Shown: one piece after another, positions 27,306-36,233 of the stretch | Layout of the letters: every line of letters begins with the position of its first letter | Numbering within the stretch: position 1 is the first letter of the stretch | NCBI RefSeq assembly: GCF_003050785.1 | Contig: NZ_QAOH01000006.1 | Span: forward strand, 1-64,000 | Length of the DNA stretch: 64,000 bases | Origin: Celeribacter persicus | GTDB lineage: Bacteria; Pseudomonadota; Alphaproteobacteria; Rhodobacterales; Rhodobacteraceae | Direction of reading: 5' to 3' | Translations under genes and position numbers: made by a program | The notes under the pieces: model-generated | The model's input: the letters and a program-made list of their open reading frames with translations, nothing else | The model's database searches: none | Told to the model about the DNA's origin: nothing

Positions 27306-28088
27306 ATGCGTATCCTGATCACCAATGACGACGGCATCAACGCCCCCGGCCTCAAGACGCTGGAAGCCATCGCGGCAGAACTGGCCGGGCCAGAGGGAGA
27401 GGTCTGGGTCGTGGCCCCGGCGTTCGAGCAATCCGGCGTCGGGCATTGCATTTCCTACGCCAACCCGACGATGATTTCCGAGCTTGCTCCCCGTCGCTGG
27501 GCTGCCGAAGGCTCGCCTGCCGATTGTGTCCTGGCGGGTCTGCACGACATCCTGCCTGCCCGCCCCGATCTGGTGCTTTCCGGTGTTAACCGGGGCAACA
27601 ATGCGGGCGAAAACGTCATGTATTCCGGCACCATCGGCGGCGCGATGGAGGGCGCGCTTCAGGGGGTGAAATCCATCGCCCTGTCGCAATTCCTCGGCCC
27701 GCGCAATGTCACGATGGACGATCCGTTCGAAAGCGCGGCCGCGCATGGCGCGCAGGTTATCCGCCGCCTGCTCGATCATGCCCCCTGGGGAGAAGGCGAG
27801 GATTACCGCCTGTTCTACAATGTGAACTTCCCGCCCATTCCTGCCGCTGAGACCAAGGATATCGTCATCGCCCGTCAGGGCCGCCGCCAGACCGCAGGGT
27901 TTGCCATGGAGGGACAGGTTTCCCCCACCGGGCGGCGTTTTCTTTGGGTGCGCGGCTCGGAACAGGCGGTGGACACCGGTCCCGGCACCGATGTCACCGC
28001 CAATCTAGAAGGCCATATCTCGATCACGCCGATGCGCGCCGATCTCACCGCCCACGATGTGCTCTCCGATCTGGAGGCCGCCCTCTGA
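27306..28088 (+). CDS. surE: 5'/3'-nucleotidase SurE
   Basis: A 260-residue survival-protein family nucleotidase. The metal site begins [20 protein letters not shown] (Asp-Asp at residues 8-9). The conserved Ser and Asn ligands are in [12 protein letters not shown] and [21 protein letters not shown]. The start at 27306 fits the family N-terminus exactly. The stop overlaps the pcm start by ATGA. The surE-pcm-nlpD order is shared with gammaproteobacteria. Confidence 0.96.
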   Translation: MRILITNDDGINAPGLKTLEAIAAELAGPEGEVWVVAPAFEQSGVGHCISYANPTMISELAPRRWAAEGSPADCVLAGLHDILPARPDLVLSGVNRGNNAGENVMYSGTIGGAMEGALQGVKSIALSQFLGPRNVTMDDPFESAAAHGAQVIRRLLDHAPWGEGEDYRLFYNVNFPPIPAAETKDIVIARQGRRQTAGFAMEGQVSPTGRRFLWVRGSEQAVDTGPGTDVTANLEGHISITPMRADLTAHDVLSDLEAAL

Positions 28089-28729
28089 TGGCAATGGATG
28101 CCGAAAGCCAGATGCAATTCCTCTACACGCTCCGTTCCAAGGGTGTGACGGATGCGCGCACGCTTTCGGCCATGGAAAAGATCGACCGCGGCGATTTCGT
28201 CAAGGGGCTTTTCACCGCCCGTGCCTATGAGGACATGCCGCTGCCCATCGCCTGCGGCCAGACAATTTCCCAGCCCTCCGTCGTCGGCCTGATGACGCAA
28301 GCACTGAACGTACAGCCGCGCGACAAGGTGCTCGAAGTGGGCACGGGATCGGGCTATCAAGCCGCCGTCCTGAGCCAGCTCGCCCGCCGCGTCTATACGG
28401 TCGACCGCTATACCCGCCTCGTGCGCGAGGCACAGGCGATCTTCAACCGGCTCGGCATCGTCAACATCACCGCCATGGCCACAGACGGATCTTTCGGCCT
28501 GCCCGATCAGGCGCCGTTTGATCGCATCCTTGTGACCGCCGCCGCAGAAGACCCCCCCGGCCCCCTCTTGGCGCAGTTGAAAACAGGCGGTATCATGGTT
28601 TTGCCGGTGGGCCAGTCCGATGCCGTGCAGAGCCTGATCAAGGTGACGCGAACGGAGACGGGTTTCGACTACGAAGAACTGCGCGCCGTGCGTTTCGTGC
28701 CCCTCGTCGAGGGGATGGGTCAGGAGTGA
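28088..28729 (+). CDS. pcm: Protein-L-isoaspartate O-methyltransferase
   Basis: A 213-residue SAM enzyme that repairs isoaspartyl residues in aged proteins. SAM motif I is [19 protein letters not shown] (about residues 80-98). Upstream lies the family-specific [20 protein letters not shown], and then [14 protein letters not shown]. The C-terminal VRFVPLVEG is diagnostic. It is translationally coupled to surE, and the lipoprotein gene follows. Confidence 0.96.
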   Translation: MAMDAESQMQFLYTLRSKGVTDARTLSAMEKIDRGDFVKGLFTARAYEDMPLPIACGQTISQPSVVGLMTQALNVQPRDKVLEVGTGSGYQAAVLSQLARRVYTVDRYTRLVREAQAIFNRLGIVNITAMATDGSFGLPDQAPFDRILVTAAAEDPPGPLLAQLKTGGIMVLPVGQSDAVQSLIKVTRTETGFDYEELRAVRFVPLVEGMGQE

Positions 28730-28827
28730 GAGTGACACAAAACAAGCGTCAAAAGCGTGAGTGTCATATGAGTAAAACGGACAAAGCCTCCATCAGAGAG
28801 GCGGGCATCCGAACCGAGGACAGAGCC

Positions 28828-30000
28828 ATGACGATTTCCCCTTCCCGCCAGCCCCTGCGTCTGATGTTTGCCGGCTGTGCCGCGCTGGCGCTTACGGCCT
28901 GTGACAAGCCGGTCGATTTCGACCTGCGCGGCCTGACCGACGCCTTCTCCACCGCACCCGCCGCGAATGAGGCGAAAACCATGGCGAAACCGACGCCGAA
29001 CGCTCAGGGCATCGTCTCCTATCCGAATTATCAGGTGGCCATCGCCAAACGCGGCGACACCATCGCCTCGGTCGCCGCACGCACCGGCCTGCCCGCCGGG
29101 GACCTCGCGCGCTACAATGGCATTACCGAAGACGTCACTCTGCGCGAAGGCGAGGTCATCGCCCTGCCCCGCCGTGTCGACGGGTCTTCCACCACCACGC
29201 GCGCGGGTACCATCGCGACCGGCGAGCGCATCGACATCACCACGCTGGCCGAAGAAGGCATCAGCAACGCGCAAAACGGCAAGACCACGACCACAGTGAC
29301 ACAGGCGCAAGCCTCCGATCCGATCGAGGGCATGGAACCTGTGCGCCACCAGGTGCAGCGTGGCGAAACCGCCTATTCCATCGCACGCAAATACGGCATC
29401 TCCGTGCGCGCGCTCGCAGACTGGAATGGGCTCGGCTCCGATCTCGCCGTCACCGAAGGGCGCTACCTGCTGATCCCGGTGAAAGCCTCCGAAGTCAGCG
29501 CCACGACCGTGGAAAGCGAACCGGGGCAAGGCTCGCCGACGCCGACACCGCCCTCCGCCGCCGAGCCGCTGCCCGATCCGGCCGCGGCCCAACCCGCGCC
29601 GCAGGAAACCAAACCCGCGGCAGACCTCGGCGCGACCCAGACCACCACGACCTCGGAAATGGTGAAGCCCGTCTCCGGCGCGATCATCCGCGACTACGAC
29701 AAGACGAAATCGAAATTCATCCTCTTCGCCGCCACCGCCGGCACACCTGTGAAGGCCGCGAAAGACGGCACGGTGAAGCTGATTTCGACCAATGCCGACG
29801 GGGTGAAAATCATGGTCATCGACCACGGCGGCGGCTTGCAGACGGCCTACAGCTTCATCGACGACATCGCGGTGAACAAGGGCGACAGCGTGAAACGTGG
29901 CCAGACCATCGCGAAGGTGACAGCCAACGAATTCAACGCTTTGCAGTTCATGGTGTTCAAAGGCACGCAGACGGTCGACCCGACGCCTTACCTGAACTGA
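28828..30000 (+). CDS. LysM/M23-domain lipoprotein, NlpD-like
   Basis: A 390-residue envelope protein. The ATG at 28828 is chosen for its GAGGA site and because it yields a lipoprotein signal ending LALTAC. Two LysM repeats bind peptidoglycan (YQVAIAKRGDTIASVAARTG and HQVQRGETAYSIARKYGISV). A Pro/Ala/Thr linker follows, then a C-terminal M23/LytM domain (VKPVSGAIIRDYDKTK to the end). The usual zinc ligands appear degenerate (DHGGGLQTAYSF in place of HGxxxxTxYxHL), so, like E. coli NlpD, it likely activates amidases rather than cutting peptidoglycan itself. Confidence 0.9.
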   Translation: MTISPSRQPLRLMFAGCAALALTACDKPVDFDLRGLTDAFSTAPAANEAKTMAKPTPNAQGIVSYPNYQVAIAKRGDTIASVAARTGLPAGDLARYNGITEDVTLREGEVIALPRRVDGSSTTTRAGTIATGERIDITTLAEEGISNAQNGKTTTTVTQAQASDPIEGMEPVRHQVQRGETAYSIARKYGISVRALADWNGLGSDLAVTEGRYLLIPVKASEVSATTVESEPGQGSPTPTPPSAAEPLPDPAAAQPAPQETKPAADLGATQTTTTSEMVKPVSGAIIRDYDKTKSKFILFAATAGTPVKAAKDGTVKLISTNADGVKIMVIDHGGGLQTAYSFIDDIAVNKGDSVKRGQTIAKVTANEFNALQFMVFKGTQTVDPTPYLN

Positions 30001-30010
30001 TCGGGAAAGC

Positions 30011-30081
30011 GAGTATTTGGACCATCAGAAAACCAGGATCGGCAAAAGCGTATCCGGGCTTTCTGATGGCTCAAATACTCA
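30011..30081. repeat. Inverted pair of TGAGTATTTT repeats between convergent genes
   Basis: The left arm GAGTATTTGGACCATCAGAA (30011-30030) and the right arm, which on the minus strand reads TGAGTATTTGAGCCATCAG (from 30081), form a 21-bp stem with two central mismatches around a 28-nt loop. The right copy's TGA is the stop codon of the leftward ATPase gene. It could serve as a bidirectional terminator. Confidence 0.7.
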
Positions 30082-30921
30082 GCCCAGTATCACGCCCTTG
30101 CGCCCCGCCAGATCGGTAAAGAACTGCCAAGCCACCCGACCCGAGCGCGCGCCGCGCGTGGCCTGCCATTCGATCGCCTCGGCACGCAGCGTCTCGTCGT
30201 CGATCTCGACACCGTATTCCGTACAATACCCCCGGATCATCGCCAGATATTCGTCCTGCGAGCAGGGATGGAACCCGAGCCAGAGCCCGAAGCGATCCGA
30301 CAGGGAGACCTTCTCTTCGGTCGCCTCCGAAGGGTTGATCGCGGAACTGCGCTCGTTCTCGATCATGTCGCGCGGCATCAGGTGGCGGCGGTTCGAGGTG
30401 GCATAGAACAGAACGTTCTCGGGTCGCCCTTCGATGCCGCCATCGAGCACCGCCTTGAGCGATTTGTAATGCTCGTCGTCATGGCTGAAGGACAGGTCAT
30501 CGCAGAACAGCACGAAACGGTGCTCCGCCCCGCGCAACAGGTTCAGAAGGCGCGCCACGGAGGGCAGGTCCTCGCGCTGCATCTCGACGATCTTGAGCGG
30601 CGTGCCCTCGGCATTCACAGCGGCATGAACCGCCTTGACGAGAGAGCTTTTGCCCATCCCCCGCGCGCCCCACAAAAGCGCATTGTTGGCCGGAAGGCCG
30701 CGCGCGAACTGTCGGGTGTTTTCCAGAAGCGTATCGCGCGCCCGATCCACCCCGATCAGGAGCGAAATGTCCACGCGCGACACTTTGGTCACGGGCTGAA
30801 GCGCGTCCGGTTCCGTCTGCCAGACATAGGCATCGGCGGCATCGAATTCCGGCGCGGCCAGAGGCGCGGGCGCCATGCGTTCCAGCGCCTCGGCGATGCG
30901 TTTCAAAAGCTTAGTCTTCAT
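30079..30921 (-). CDS. DUF815 family ATPase
   Basis: A 280-residue AAA-like ATPase. The start at 30921 (MKTKLLKRIAEALERM) is preferred; it overlaps the tatC stop by 11 nt. Walker A is LWGARGMGKSSLVKAVH (about residue 85-100), Walker B is RFVLFCDDLSFS, a sensor-like region is NVLFYATSNRRHLMPRDM, and the arginine-finger region is LSDRFGLWLGFHP. Function is undefined in the family. Its coupling to the Tat genes is an arrangement I believe is common in Rhodobacterales, but no role in Tat export is shown. Confidence 0.88.
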   Translation of the reverse strand: MKTKLLKRIAEALERMAPAPLAAPEFDAADAYVWQTEPDALQPVTKVSRVDISLLIGVDRARDTLLENTRQFARGLPANNALLWGARGMGKSSLVKAVHAAVNAEGTPLKIVEMQREDLPSVARLLNLLRGAEHRFVLFCDDLSFSHDDEHYKSLKAVLDGGIEGRPENVLFYATSNRRHLMPRDMIENERSSAINPSEATEEKVSLSDRFGLWLGFHPCSQDEYLAMIRGYCTEYGVEIDDETLRAEAIEWQATRGARSGRVAWQFFTDLAGRKGVILG

Positions 30922-31798
30922 CGTCAAACTCGGAGAATAGGTCTTCGTCCTCATCCAGCACACCGGCGGCACGCAACTCTTCGGTACGCTTCTTCTCGAC
31001 ACGGGCGACGAGGAAGATCGAAATTTCATAGAGCCCGTAGACCACGGTAAAAAGAATAAGCTGGGTCGTAACATCCGGCGGCGTCACCAGAGCGGCAACG
31101 GTCAGAATGCCGACAACGGCGTATTTCCGGGTCGAGCGCAGCCCGTGCGCAGAGGCAAGTCCCGCCTTGCCCATCAGGGTCAGAAGCACCGGAAGCTGGA
31201 AACACAGCCCAAAGGCCACGATCATTTTCAGAGTGATATCAAGGCTTTCGTTGACCTTCCCGTTGAACACGATGTCGATCCCCGTGTCCTTGGTCGCCGT
31301 TGCCACATCGCCGCCACTGGTCACCAACGCCCCGACAAAGGACGGCAGATCGGCAAAGCCCAGAAAAAAGGTCATCGCCAGCGGCACGACCACGAATTGC
31401 GCAAAGGCCGCGCCCATCAGGAAGAGCACCGGAGAGGCGATCAGGAAGGGCAGGAAGGCGTTCTTTTCATTGCGATAAAGCCCCGGCGCGACAAAGCGCC
31501 AGAGCTGATATGCGATCACCGGAAAAGCAAGCGCCAGACCGCCCACCATGGAAATGCGGATCAGCGTGAAGAAATATTCCTGCGGCGCGGTGTATTGCAT
31601 CACCGGGTTCGGGTTTCCGAGCGACCGCATGGTTTTCTCAATCGGGATCAGGAGGAAGTCGAGGATCTGCCCGGCCACGGCAAAGCAGATCACCATCGCC
31701 ACGATGAACGCCAGCGCCGCACGGATGATTCGCGTGCGCAACTCGGCAAGGTGTTCGATCAGCGGCGCGCTGCTGTCGTCGATGTCGCTGTCGCTCAT
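30911..31798 (-). CDS. tatC: Twin-arginine translocase subunit TatC
   Basis: A 295-residue six-span membrane protein that binds twin-arginine signal peptides with TatB. The N-terminal hallmark is LIEHLAELRTRIIRAALAF. Conserved PQEYFFTLIRISMVGGLALAFP and the FPVIAYQLWRFVAPGLYRNE region follow. The C-terminal tail is long and acidic (EDEDLFSEFDDED), longer than in E. coli. It overlaps the tatB stop by 4 nt. Confidence 0.97.
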   Translation of the reverse strand: MSDSDIDDSSAPLIEHLAELRTRIIRAALAFIVAMVICFAVAGQILDFLLIPIEKTMRSLGNPNPVMQYTAPQEYFFTLIRISMVGGLALAFPVIAYQLWRFVAPGLYRNEKNAFLPFLIASPVLFLMGAAFAQFVVVPLAMTFFLGFADLPSFVGALVTSGGDVATATKDTGIDIVFNGKVNESLDITLKMIVAFGLCFQLPVLLTLMGKAGLASAHGLRSTRKYAVVGILTVAALVTPPDVTTQLILFTVVYGLYEISIFLVARVEKKRTEELRAAGVLDEDEDLFSEFDDED

Positions 31799-32250
31799 GC
31801 TTCGCCGTCCTTCTTCGCTTCCGCCTCAGCGTCGAGCTCTGCCTGAAGCCGCTCCGTCGCCTTCTTCGCCGCCGCATCGGAGATTTTCTGGGCAGCCTCG
31901 GCCCGGTCCGGGCTCAGCTCATCCTTCTGAAGCGCCATCGTTTTCTCTGCGGGCGTACCGTCCGGGGCCTTCATCGGGTCCCATTTCTCGAACTTGTCGG
32001 CGGCTTCATTGAGCTTGTCGAGGCCGAATTTCTTCGGATTGGCCGCGCCTTTCAAAGCGTCCGTCGCCTCCTTGACCCCGGTTTCATCGGCCGCCGCCTC
32101 CATCGCGCGGGAAAACTCGCGCGCCATGGATTTCGCCCGCGCCGTGAACCGTCCGAGCGTGCGAAACATGCCCGGCAGGTCCTTGGGGCCGACGACAATC
32201 AACGCCACGACCCCGATGATCAGAAGTTCTGACATGCCGATGTCAAACAT
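31795..32250 (-). CDS. tatB: Sec-independent translocase subunit TatB
   Basis: A 151-residue protein with one N-terminal membrane helix (FDIGMSELLIIGVVALIVVG), then GPKDLPGMFRTLGRFTARAK, typical of TatB (the Glu in SELL and the GP hinge). A helical, charged cytoplasmic tail ends in an Ala/Glu/Lys-rich stretch. It lies 69 nt after tatA and overlaps tatC. Confidence 0.95.
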   Translation of the reverse strand: MFDIGMSELLIIGVVALIVVGPKDLPGMFRTLGRFTARAKSMAREFSRAMEAAADETGVKEATDALKGAANPKKFGLDKLNEAADKFEKWDPMKAPDGTPAEKTMALQKDELSPDRAEAAQKISDAAAKKATERLQAELDAEAEAKKDGEA

Positions 32251-32319
32251 CCTGCACCGCCTTGTCTAAAAGCCACGCCAACGGGTTGCCCCGCCCCGAA
32301 AATGCCGAACCAGAAAGGC

Positions 32320-32541
32320 TCAGACCTTGTCTTTCTCTTTTTCTTCTTCGGGGGTGACGTCCTTGGCCACCTTTGCGGCTTCGTCTTCGATTTCCTTGGT
32401 GCCTTCGGCCACACCTTTCTTGAAGGAGGTGATGCCTTTGCCGACCTCGCCCATGAGGCCGGAAATCTTGCCGCGGCCAAAAAGGACCAGCACCACGACA
32501 GCGATGAGCAGGAGGCCCGGAAGGCCGATGTTGTTGAGCAT
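32320..32541 (-). CDS. tatA: Sec-independent translocase subunit TatA
   Basis: A 73-residue pore-forming Tat subunit. It has a membrane helix [20 protein letters not shown], the FG hinge and the amphipathic helix [18 protein letters not shown], with an acidic/basic tail. The ATG at 32541 follows ATGGAGACTGAC, whose GGAGA gives a good ribosome-binding site; a second ATG at 32553 is possible. First gene of tatA-tatB-tatC-DUF815. Confidence 0.94.
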   Translation of the reverse strand: MLNNIGLPGLLLIAVVVLVLFGRGKISGLMGEVGKGITSFKKGVAEGTKEIEDEAAKVAKDVTPEEEKEKDKV

Positions 32542-32690
32542 GTCAGTCTCCATCTGAGAGGGGCGTTTGCCCGTCGGTCTAATCTCGCGGGTCCCAGAAT
32601 TAGAAGGGTCGCGAGGGAAGGAAAAGCGCAAAATCGCGCCTGCGGCCCCGTTGCACAACATTGGCGCGGCCCGGACCGCTGGAAATCCTC

Positions 32691-32712
32691 AACTGACAGG
32701 TTTATGTCAGTT
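32691..32712. promoter_or_regulatory. Perfect palindromic operator-like site upstream of the ABM/WYL pair
   Basis: AACTGACA (32691-32698), a 6-nt spacer GGTTTA and TGTCAGTT (32705-32712) form a perfect 8+8 inverted repeat, 46 nt before the start codon at 32759. Its position in the tatA/ABM divergent gap suggests binding of a dimeric regulator, plausibly the WYL-domain protein encoded two genes down. Confidence 0.55.
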
Positions 32713-32758
32713 GAACAGGCGCATTCTCAGACCATCGTAACCGAATCGGAGAAACACG

Positions 32759-33085
32759 ATGACTGACATTCAAATAATTGAAACCGTTACTTTTCGCCTG
32801 AAAGAGGGCGTGAGCGAAACGGATTTCATGGTGGCAGCACAGGGCATCGACGACTATCTCGACAACTGCGAGGGCCTGTGCGCCCGCACGCTCTCTCGCG
32901 ACGCAACCGGGCTTTGGCGCGAAGATTACGTCTGGGCGAATGACATGGCGGCCAAGGCGGCCGATGCCGGGTTCATGGCCGCACCGGAGGCCCAAGTCTT
33001 CATGGCACTGGTCGAACGGGACAGCATCCAGATGGCACACGCGCCCGTGGTTCTCTATCGCAGCACCAAGACCGTGACGGCCTGA
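32759..33085 (+). CDS. Small ABM-like (dimeric alpha/beta barrel) protein
   Basis: A 108-residue protein beginning DIQIIETVTFRLKEGVSE, with VAAQGIDDYLDNCEGLCART and a closing beta strand. This is the layout of antibiotic-biosynthesis-monooxygenase/ferredoxin-like dimeric barrels. There is no metal or cofactor motif, so enzymatic function cannot be claimed. The stop is 2 nt before the WYL regulator, so both share a transcript behind the palindrome at 32691. It may be the sensor or detoxification partner of that regulator. Confidence 0.65.
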   Translation: MTDIQIIETVTFRLKEGVSETDFMVAAQGIDDYLDNCEGLCARTLSRDATGLWREDYVWANDMAAKAADAGFMAAPEAQVFMALVERDSIQMAHAPVVLYRSTKTVTA

Positions 33086-33087
33086 TC

Positions 33088-33813
33088 ATGGCAGGCGGTC
33101 GCAAACAAACCGGCATCCGGCGCAGCGACCGCCTGTTCGATCTCATCCAGATCCTGCGCGATGGCAGATTGCACACCGCGCGGGAACTCTCGGAATGCGT
33201 CGAAGTCTCTGAGCGCACGATCTGGCGCGACATGGCGACGCTCAAGGCCTCCGGCGTGCCGGTCGAGGGTGAGCGCGGCGTCGGCTACATGATCACCGCA
33301 CCGATCACCCTGCCGCCCATGAACCTCAGCATGGGGGAACTTGAGGCATTGCACCTTGCCGTCGCGATCCTGAGCGAGGCCACCGACCCGGAATTGGCAC
33401 AGAATGCCAAAAGCCTTGCCGCGAAAATCGACGCGGTGCTGCCGGAAAACACCGGCCCGCCCGCCGCCGGATGGGGCATGGCGGTGCATCCCTTTGCCTT
33501 TGCCGACGCGCGCACCGGGTTTCGCCACATGCCGCTCCTGCGTCAGGCGGTGCGCGAGAAAAAGGTGCTGCGCATTGCGTATCTGTCGCTCGACGGCACA
33601 AAGACCACCCGGCTGGTGCGACCTTTGCAACTCGATTACTGGGGGCGGGTCTGGACCATGTCCGCCAGGTGTGAGACGCGCGAGGACTTTCGCACCTTCC
33701 GCGTCGACCGGATCGAGAACGTCATCGACACCGGCGCGCAGTTTCGCGACGAGCCGGGCAAAACATTGGCAGAGTTCATTGCAGCTCAAAAAGCCTCAAA
33801 GGTTTTGAAATGA
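33088..33813 (+). CDS. YafY-type HTH/WYL-domain transcriptional regulator
   Basis: A 241-residue regulator. The N-terminal HTH_11 winged helix spans about residues 10-62 (RLFDLIQILRDGRLHTAREL, SERTIWRDMATLKASGVPV). The WYL domain spans about 148-230, with RIAYLSLDGTKTTRLVRPLQ and the conserved FRVDRIENV. WYL regulators respond to small ligands or nucleic acids. It is coupled to the ABM-like gene. Its TGA stop is the first triplet of a dispersed repeat copy (33811). Confidence 0.9.
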   Translation: MAGGRKQTGIRRSDRLFDLIQILRDGRLHTARELSECVEVSERTIWRDMATLKASGVPVEGERGVGYMITAPITLPPMNLSMGELEALHLAVAILSEATDPELAQNAKSLAAKIDAVLPENTGPPAAGWGMAVHPFAFADARTGFRHMPLLRQAVREKKVLRIAYLSLDGTKTTRLVRPLQLDYWGRVWTMSARCETREDFRTFRVDRIENVIDTGAQFRDEPGKTLAEFIAAQKASKVLK

Positions 33814-34017
33814 GTATTTTCGCCATCAGAAAAGCCTGATGTTCAGACAATGTTAACCAGGCTCGGCCAGTTTCACTTTGCGGTACAGGCGGGAGCGCCG
33901 ATGACCGCCCATCGGAAAGCCGCCCCGGCTCGTGTGGCCGAAAACCCTTCCGGAGCGTCACTGCGCTATGCACCGGCGGTCGGGGCGCATCTGGTTTTCT
34001 GATGGCGAAAATACTCA
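33811..34017. repeat. 207-bp element bounded by perfect 23-bp inverted TGAGTATTTT repeats
   Basis: The left end TGAGTATTTTCGCCATCAG plus AAAA (33811-33833) is repeated exactly inverted at 33995-34017. Each end supplies the TGA stop codon of the flanking convergent gene (WYL regulator on the left, FbpC-like ATPase on the right). The roughly 161-nt interior carries no convincing gene. It could be a MITE-like element or a pair of independent gene-end repeats. Confidence 0.7.
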
Positions 34018-35100
34018 AAGAGCGTCACTCACCGGGAACACGAAACACCGATCCCGGCGCATCATCAGCCACATCGGTGTGCCCGGTTTCGGCAGGAAGA
34101 CCGAAGGCACCGTGGCCTTGAGCACAGAACCGTCGAAATCCATCCTGAATTCCACAAGGCTCTCACGCCCCATGAAACGGGCGCGTTGCACCACGCCCCG
34201 CGCGGGGGTGCCATCCTGCGGTGTCGGGTTCGGGCCGCGACCTGCACGGTCGAAGTCGATGCGCAGATGCTGGGGGCGGATGACGATCTCCACGTCCGTG
34301 CCATCCGGCTGGCCGGGGACAAAGAACTCCCCGAAGGCGGTGGTCACGGCCAGTTTCTGAACCGTGCCGTGGATCACGTTGATATCGCTAAAGAACGCTG
34401 CCGCTTTACGATCCGTGGGCGCATTGTAGATGTTATAGGGCGCGCCCTGTTGCACGATCCGCCCGTCGCGCATGAGCGCGATCTCATCGGCCATGCGCAT
34501 CGCCTCGTGCGGCTCGTGCGTCACCAGCAATACAGCGGTGTTTTCCGCCTTGAGCACGTCGAGCGTGCTGTCGCGGATGTCGTCTTTCAGACGTTCGTCG
34601 AGGCCGGAAAACGGTTCGTCCATCAGCATGATGGAGGGGCGTGGCGCAAGCGCGCGGGCAAGCGCGATACGTTGCTGTTCGCCGCCCGACAGCTCATGCG
34701 GATATTTGTCATAGGCCGGGAGCAATCCGACCTTGTCGAGCAATTCTTCGATCCGGGGCTTTTTATCGGATTTGTGTCCTTTGAGGCCAAATCCCACGTT
34801 CTCTGAGACCGACAAATGTGGGAAAAGTGCAAAATCCTGAAACATCAAACCGATCGAACGGCTTTCTGGCGGAACCCGGTAAACCGTGTCGCAGACCAGT
34901 TGACCGTCGACGTAAATCTCGCCCGCGTCCTGCATGTCGACACCCGCAATGATGCGTAGCGTCGTGGACTTGCCACAGCCCGACGGTCCCAGAAGACAGG
35001 TCACCTGCCCCGGCATCACCTTGAGCGACACGTCGGAAACCACCTCGCGGCCCTGAAAACGGCGGCGGATGTTGCGGATTTCCAAACGTGGGTCGGTCAC
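34015..35100 (-). CDS. Iron(III)-type ABC transporter ATP-binding protein (FbpC-like)
   Basis: A 361-residue ATPase if the GTG at 35100 is the start; a TTG at 35163 is also open, so the start is uncertain. Walker A is LLGPSGCGKSTTLRIIAG, the Q-loop FQDFALFPHLSVSENV, the signature ELSGGEQQRIALARALA, Walker B IMLMDEPFSGLDERL, and the switch His is in LLVTHEPHEAM. The C-terminal TOBE-like region (about 240-361) fits the FbpC branch. No permease or binding protein is adjacent. It follows the ArsM-like gene on the same strand. Confidence 0.87.
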   Translation of the reverse strand: MTDPRLEIRNIRRRFQGREVVSDVSLKVMPGQVTCLLGPSGCGKSTTLRIIAGVDMQDAGEIYVDGQLVCDTVYRVPPESRSIGLMFQDFALFPHLSVSENVGFGLKGHKSDKKPRIEELLDKVGLLPAYDKYPHELSGGEQQRIALARALAPRPSIMLMDEPFSGLDERLKDDIRDSTLDVLKAENTAVLLVTHEPHEAMRMADEIALMRDGRIVQQGAPYNIYNAPTDRKAAAFFSDINVIHGTVQKLAVTTAFGEFFVPGQPDGTDVEIVIRPQHLRIDFDRAGRGPNPTPQDGTPARGVVQRARFMGRESLVEFRMDFDGSVLKATVPSVFLPKPGTPMWLMMRRDRCFVFPVSDAL

Positions 35101-35156
35101 GGGCGCGGTCTTTGTCTGACGAAAATTCTCAAGTTCCCTATCAGGCGGCAGCGGCC

Positions 35157-36209
35157 TTAGCAACAGCCGCCAGAGACTGACGCGCCACTCTCGGTGAGGC
35201 GGTCGAAGGGGCTGTTACCGCCACAGCCCGCGAAAATACCGTAATGCGTGGAGAAGTCACCGATAAGGTCGAAATGCGGCGCGAACCGGGTTTCCGACAG
35301 CATTTTGAACGTGTTGCCACAGACCGGAAACACCTTGCCCGCCTCGATCCGATGCCCGGCATCGAGATCGAACACATGCGGCATCTCCGGCACCATGCCC
35401 TTGTAGATCACCGCCTGACCGTAATCCTCGCATTCGGGTTCGAGATCGAGTTTGAACAGGCGATAGGTGGCGGAGATGAAACGGATCGGCGCGACTCTGG
35501 CCTCCAAAACCGGGTTCTCGACCGTCAGGGCCCGATGCGTGACAAGACGCGGATCGGCAAAGCCCGACGCCCGCGCCATATATTCGAAATCGTTCCAATA
35601 AAGCGCACCGGAGAGGCATTCGCCGTAGAGTACCGGATCGGCCCGAAGCGCCTCCGGCACACGGCGGTCGGCGTAAACGTCGGAGAAATACATCTCCCCA
35701 CCGGGTTTCAGCAGGCGATAAGCCTCGCGCAGCACGGCGGGTTTATCCATCGCGAGATTCAGCACGCAGTTAGAGACGATCACATCGAAACTACCCTCTT
35801 CCAGAGGCAGCTCGTCAAGTTTTTCAATATAGCCCTGATGGAACTCGACGTTGGATTTGGCATAACCGAAACGCTCGGCATGCCAGTCCTGATGCCGTCG
35901 AGCTACAGAAAGCTGTTCCTCGGTCATGTCGACACCGACTACGAAGCCCTCTTCTCCAACGAATTGCGACAGGGCATAGACATCGCGCCCGGAGCCGGAC
36001 CCGAGATCGAGCACCCGCGCGCCCTCAAGCACCGCAGGCGCGATCAACCCGCAGCCATAGTAGCGCGAGAGCACCTCGTCATGGATGTTGGAGAGCGCGC
36101 GTTTCAGCCCGTCCGACATCTCATCCGGCGAACAACAGGCATTGGTTTTGAGATCCTGCGATCCCTGCAAGACCTTGCCATAATAGTCCTTCACATCGGC
36201 GTGGCTCAT
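35157..36209 (-). CDS. Arsenite methyltransferase (ArsM)-like SAM enzyme
   Basis: A 350-residue SAM methyltransferase. Motif I is ARVLDLGSGSGRDVYALSQF (about residue 64). Cysteines match the ArsM set: a Cys pair near the N-terminus (TNACCSPDEM), DVIVSNCVLNLAMDKPAVL and LYGECLSGALYWNDF. The protein ends GGCC. ArsM methylates As(III) to volatile or soluble species. No arsR, arsB or arsC is adjacent, so the physiological substrate is inferred. It lies 24 nt downstream of an SDR gene and 56 nt upstream of the ATPase, in a likely three-gene unit. Confidence 0.85.
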   Translation of the reverse strand: MSHADVKDYYGKVLQGSQDLKTNACCSPDEMSDGLKRALSNIHDEVLSRYYGCGLIAPAVLEGARVLDLGSGSGRDVYALSQFVGEEGFVVGVDMTEEQLSVARRHQDWHAERFGYAKSNVEFHQGYIEKLDELPLEEGSFDVIVSNCVLNLAMDKPAVLREAYRLLKPGGEMYFSDVYADRRVPEALRADPVLYGECLSGALYWNDFEYMARASGFADPRLVTHRALTVENPVLEARVAPIRFISATYRLFKLDLEPECEDYGQAVIYKGMVPEMPHVFDLDAGHRIEAGKVFPVCGNTFKMLSETRFAPHFDLIGDFSTHYGIFAGCGGNSPFDRLTESGASVSGGCC

Positions 36210-36233
36210 GGTGGCGCTCCCTTATACTTTGGT

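Noticed and set aside
33813-34010. Leftward frame starting within the repeat (SIFAIRKP onward) between the WYL and FbpC-like genes
   Set aside because: It begins inside a repeat, has no ribosome-binding site and runs antisense into the WYL gene; its similarity to the PqiA-like tail comes only from the shared DNA repeat.
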